Shown here one piece after another: positions 50,539 through 50,683 of a DNA stretch of 50,683 nucleotides. Both the position numbers and the translations under genes were made by a program. How positions within the stretch are numbered: position 1 is the stretch's first letter; every line of letters starts with the position of its first letter. This DNA is from Nostoc calcicola FACHB-3891. Its GTDB lineage: Bacteria; Cyanobacteriota; Cyanobacteriia; Cyanobacteriales; Nostocaceae. The DNA is taken from the NCBI RefSeq assembly GCF_014697355.1, contig NZ_JACJRQ010000051.1:1-50683 (forward strand). Direction: 5' to 3'. The notes beneath the pieces were generated by a model, which was not told where the DNA came from, searched no databases, and saw only the letters and a list, made by a program, of their open reading frames with translations.

Positions 50539-50566
50539 GGTGCGTTAGCCTTTGGCATAACGCACC
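50539..50566. repeat. GGTGCGTTA hairpin
   Basis: 9-bp arms GGTGCGTTA and TAACGCACC with a 10-base loop, directly before the insertion sequence end. A dispersed palindrome or terminator-like hairpin. Confidence 0.5.
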
Positions 50567-50567
50567 C

Positions 50568-50683
50568 TAGTGGACTGACACAGCTAAAATAGTGCAATAG
50601 ATATGCCAAGATGAGGACTCGAAAGTGGGAAGAGGTCGCCGAGATAAAGTCCATCTGACGGTAGAACAGAGAGAAAAACTCGA
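50568..50683 (+). mobile_element. Left end of an IS630-type insertion sequence (partial)
   Basis: A transposase gene starts at about 50625, and the DNA before it begins TAGTGGACTGACACAG at 50568. IS630 elements insert at TA, so TA at 50568-50569 is a candidate target duplication and GTGGACTGACACAG the candidate terminal repeat. The window ends within the element, so the other end cannot be checked. Confidence 0.6.
50625..50683 (+). CDS. IS630-type transposase, N-terminal fragment
   Basis: From a GTG at 50625 (GAGG 8 bases upstream) the frame reads VGRGRRDKVHLTVEQREKL to the window edge. The V-x-L-T-x-E-Q/E-R-E-x-L pattern is the usual start of the N-terminal helix-turn-helix of cyanobacterial IS630-family transposases. 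The catalytic DDE domain lies outside the window, so intactness is unknown. Confidence 0.6.
   Translation, partial: MGRGRRDKVHLTVEQREKL

Overview
The window reads as chromosome of a filamentous, probably heterocyst-forming cyanobacterium (Nostocales; Nostoc, Calothrix, Tolypothrix or Scytonema type). The signs are many HIP1 octamers (GCGATCGC), heptameric short tandem repeats in most gaps, phycobilisome genes, phycoerythrobilin synthesis genes (pebA, pebB, cpeS), Ycf34, DUF928, DUF4360, and a 'multi-kinase' signalling protein of the kind typical of this order. No rRNA, tRNA or CRISPR array was recognised.

Layout. 0-5 kb: a DUF928 exported protein, an RTX (calcium-binding repeat) protein and the 5'-truncated relic of a second RTX gene, then acireductone dioxygenase (methionine salvage). 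5-20 kb: a photolyase, two small overlapping unknown genes, two glycosyltransferase-type genes, a DUF4360 exported protein, CCA-adding enzyme, Ycf34, exported proteins of unknown role, a hemerythrin-domain protein and an M20 amidohydrolase. 20-34 kb: a 2005-residue Ser/Thr kinase-ATPase-GAF-histidine kinase-receiver protein with a second receiver/histidine kinase 2 bp downstream, a TftA-like amidase-fold protein, DnaG primase, and a zinc-ribbon Ser/Thr kinase with a membrane domain. 34-47 kb: a light-harvesting region with two pentapeptide proteins, an orphan phycobiliprotein divergent from a HEAT-repeat protein, cpeS-pebA-pebB, and a complete phycocyanin rod operon (cpcB, cpcA, two rod linkers, a cpcD cap linker, cpcE, cpcF). 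47-50.7 kb: a redoxin/2OG-Fe(II) oxygenase fusion, uppS, a ferritin-like di-iron protein, and the start of an IS630-type insertion sequence cut by the window edge.

The main find is the phycocyanin operon. The two phycocyanin subunits keep only the initiator methionine and the three chromophore-binding cysteines, and both long linkers have no cysteine and no internal methionine. The five structural proteins (988 residues) hold 3 Cys and 2 internal Met in all. This is the signature of the sulfur-sparing phycocyanin 3 (Cpc3) described in Calothrix PCC 7601. Here cpcE/F bilin-lyase genes follow directly, and PEB synthesis and CpeS lyase genes lie just upstream.

The second theme is how far small repeats have invaded gene boundaries. 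A CCCCAAT array runs up to the pebB start codon, a TTTGTCA-type array encodes the first residues of UppS, a TAAAATC repeat covers the start of the CCA enzyme gene, and a CCCCACT array sits in frame inside dnaG. Several MITE-like elements with terminal inverted repeats, some enclosing a shared GTAGGGGC-type palindrome with differing but self-complementary centres, fill the intergenic DNA.
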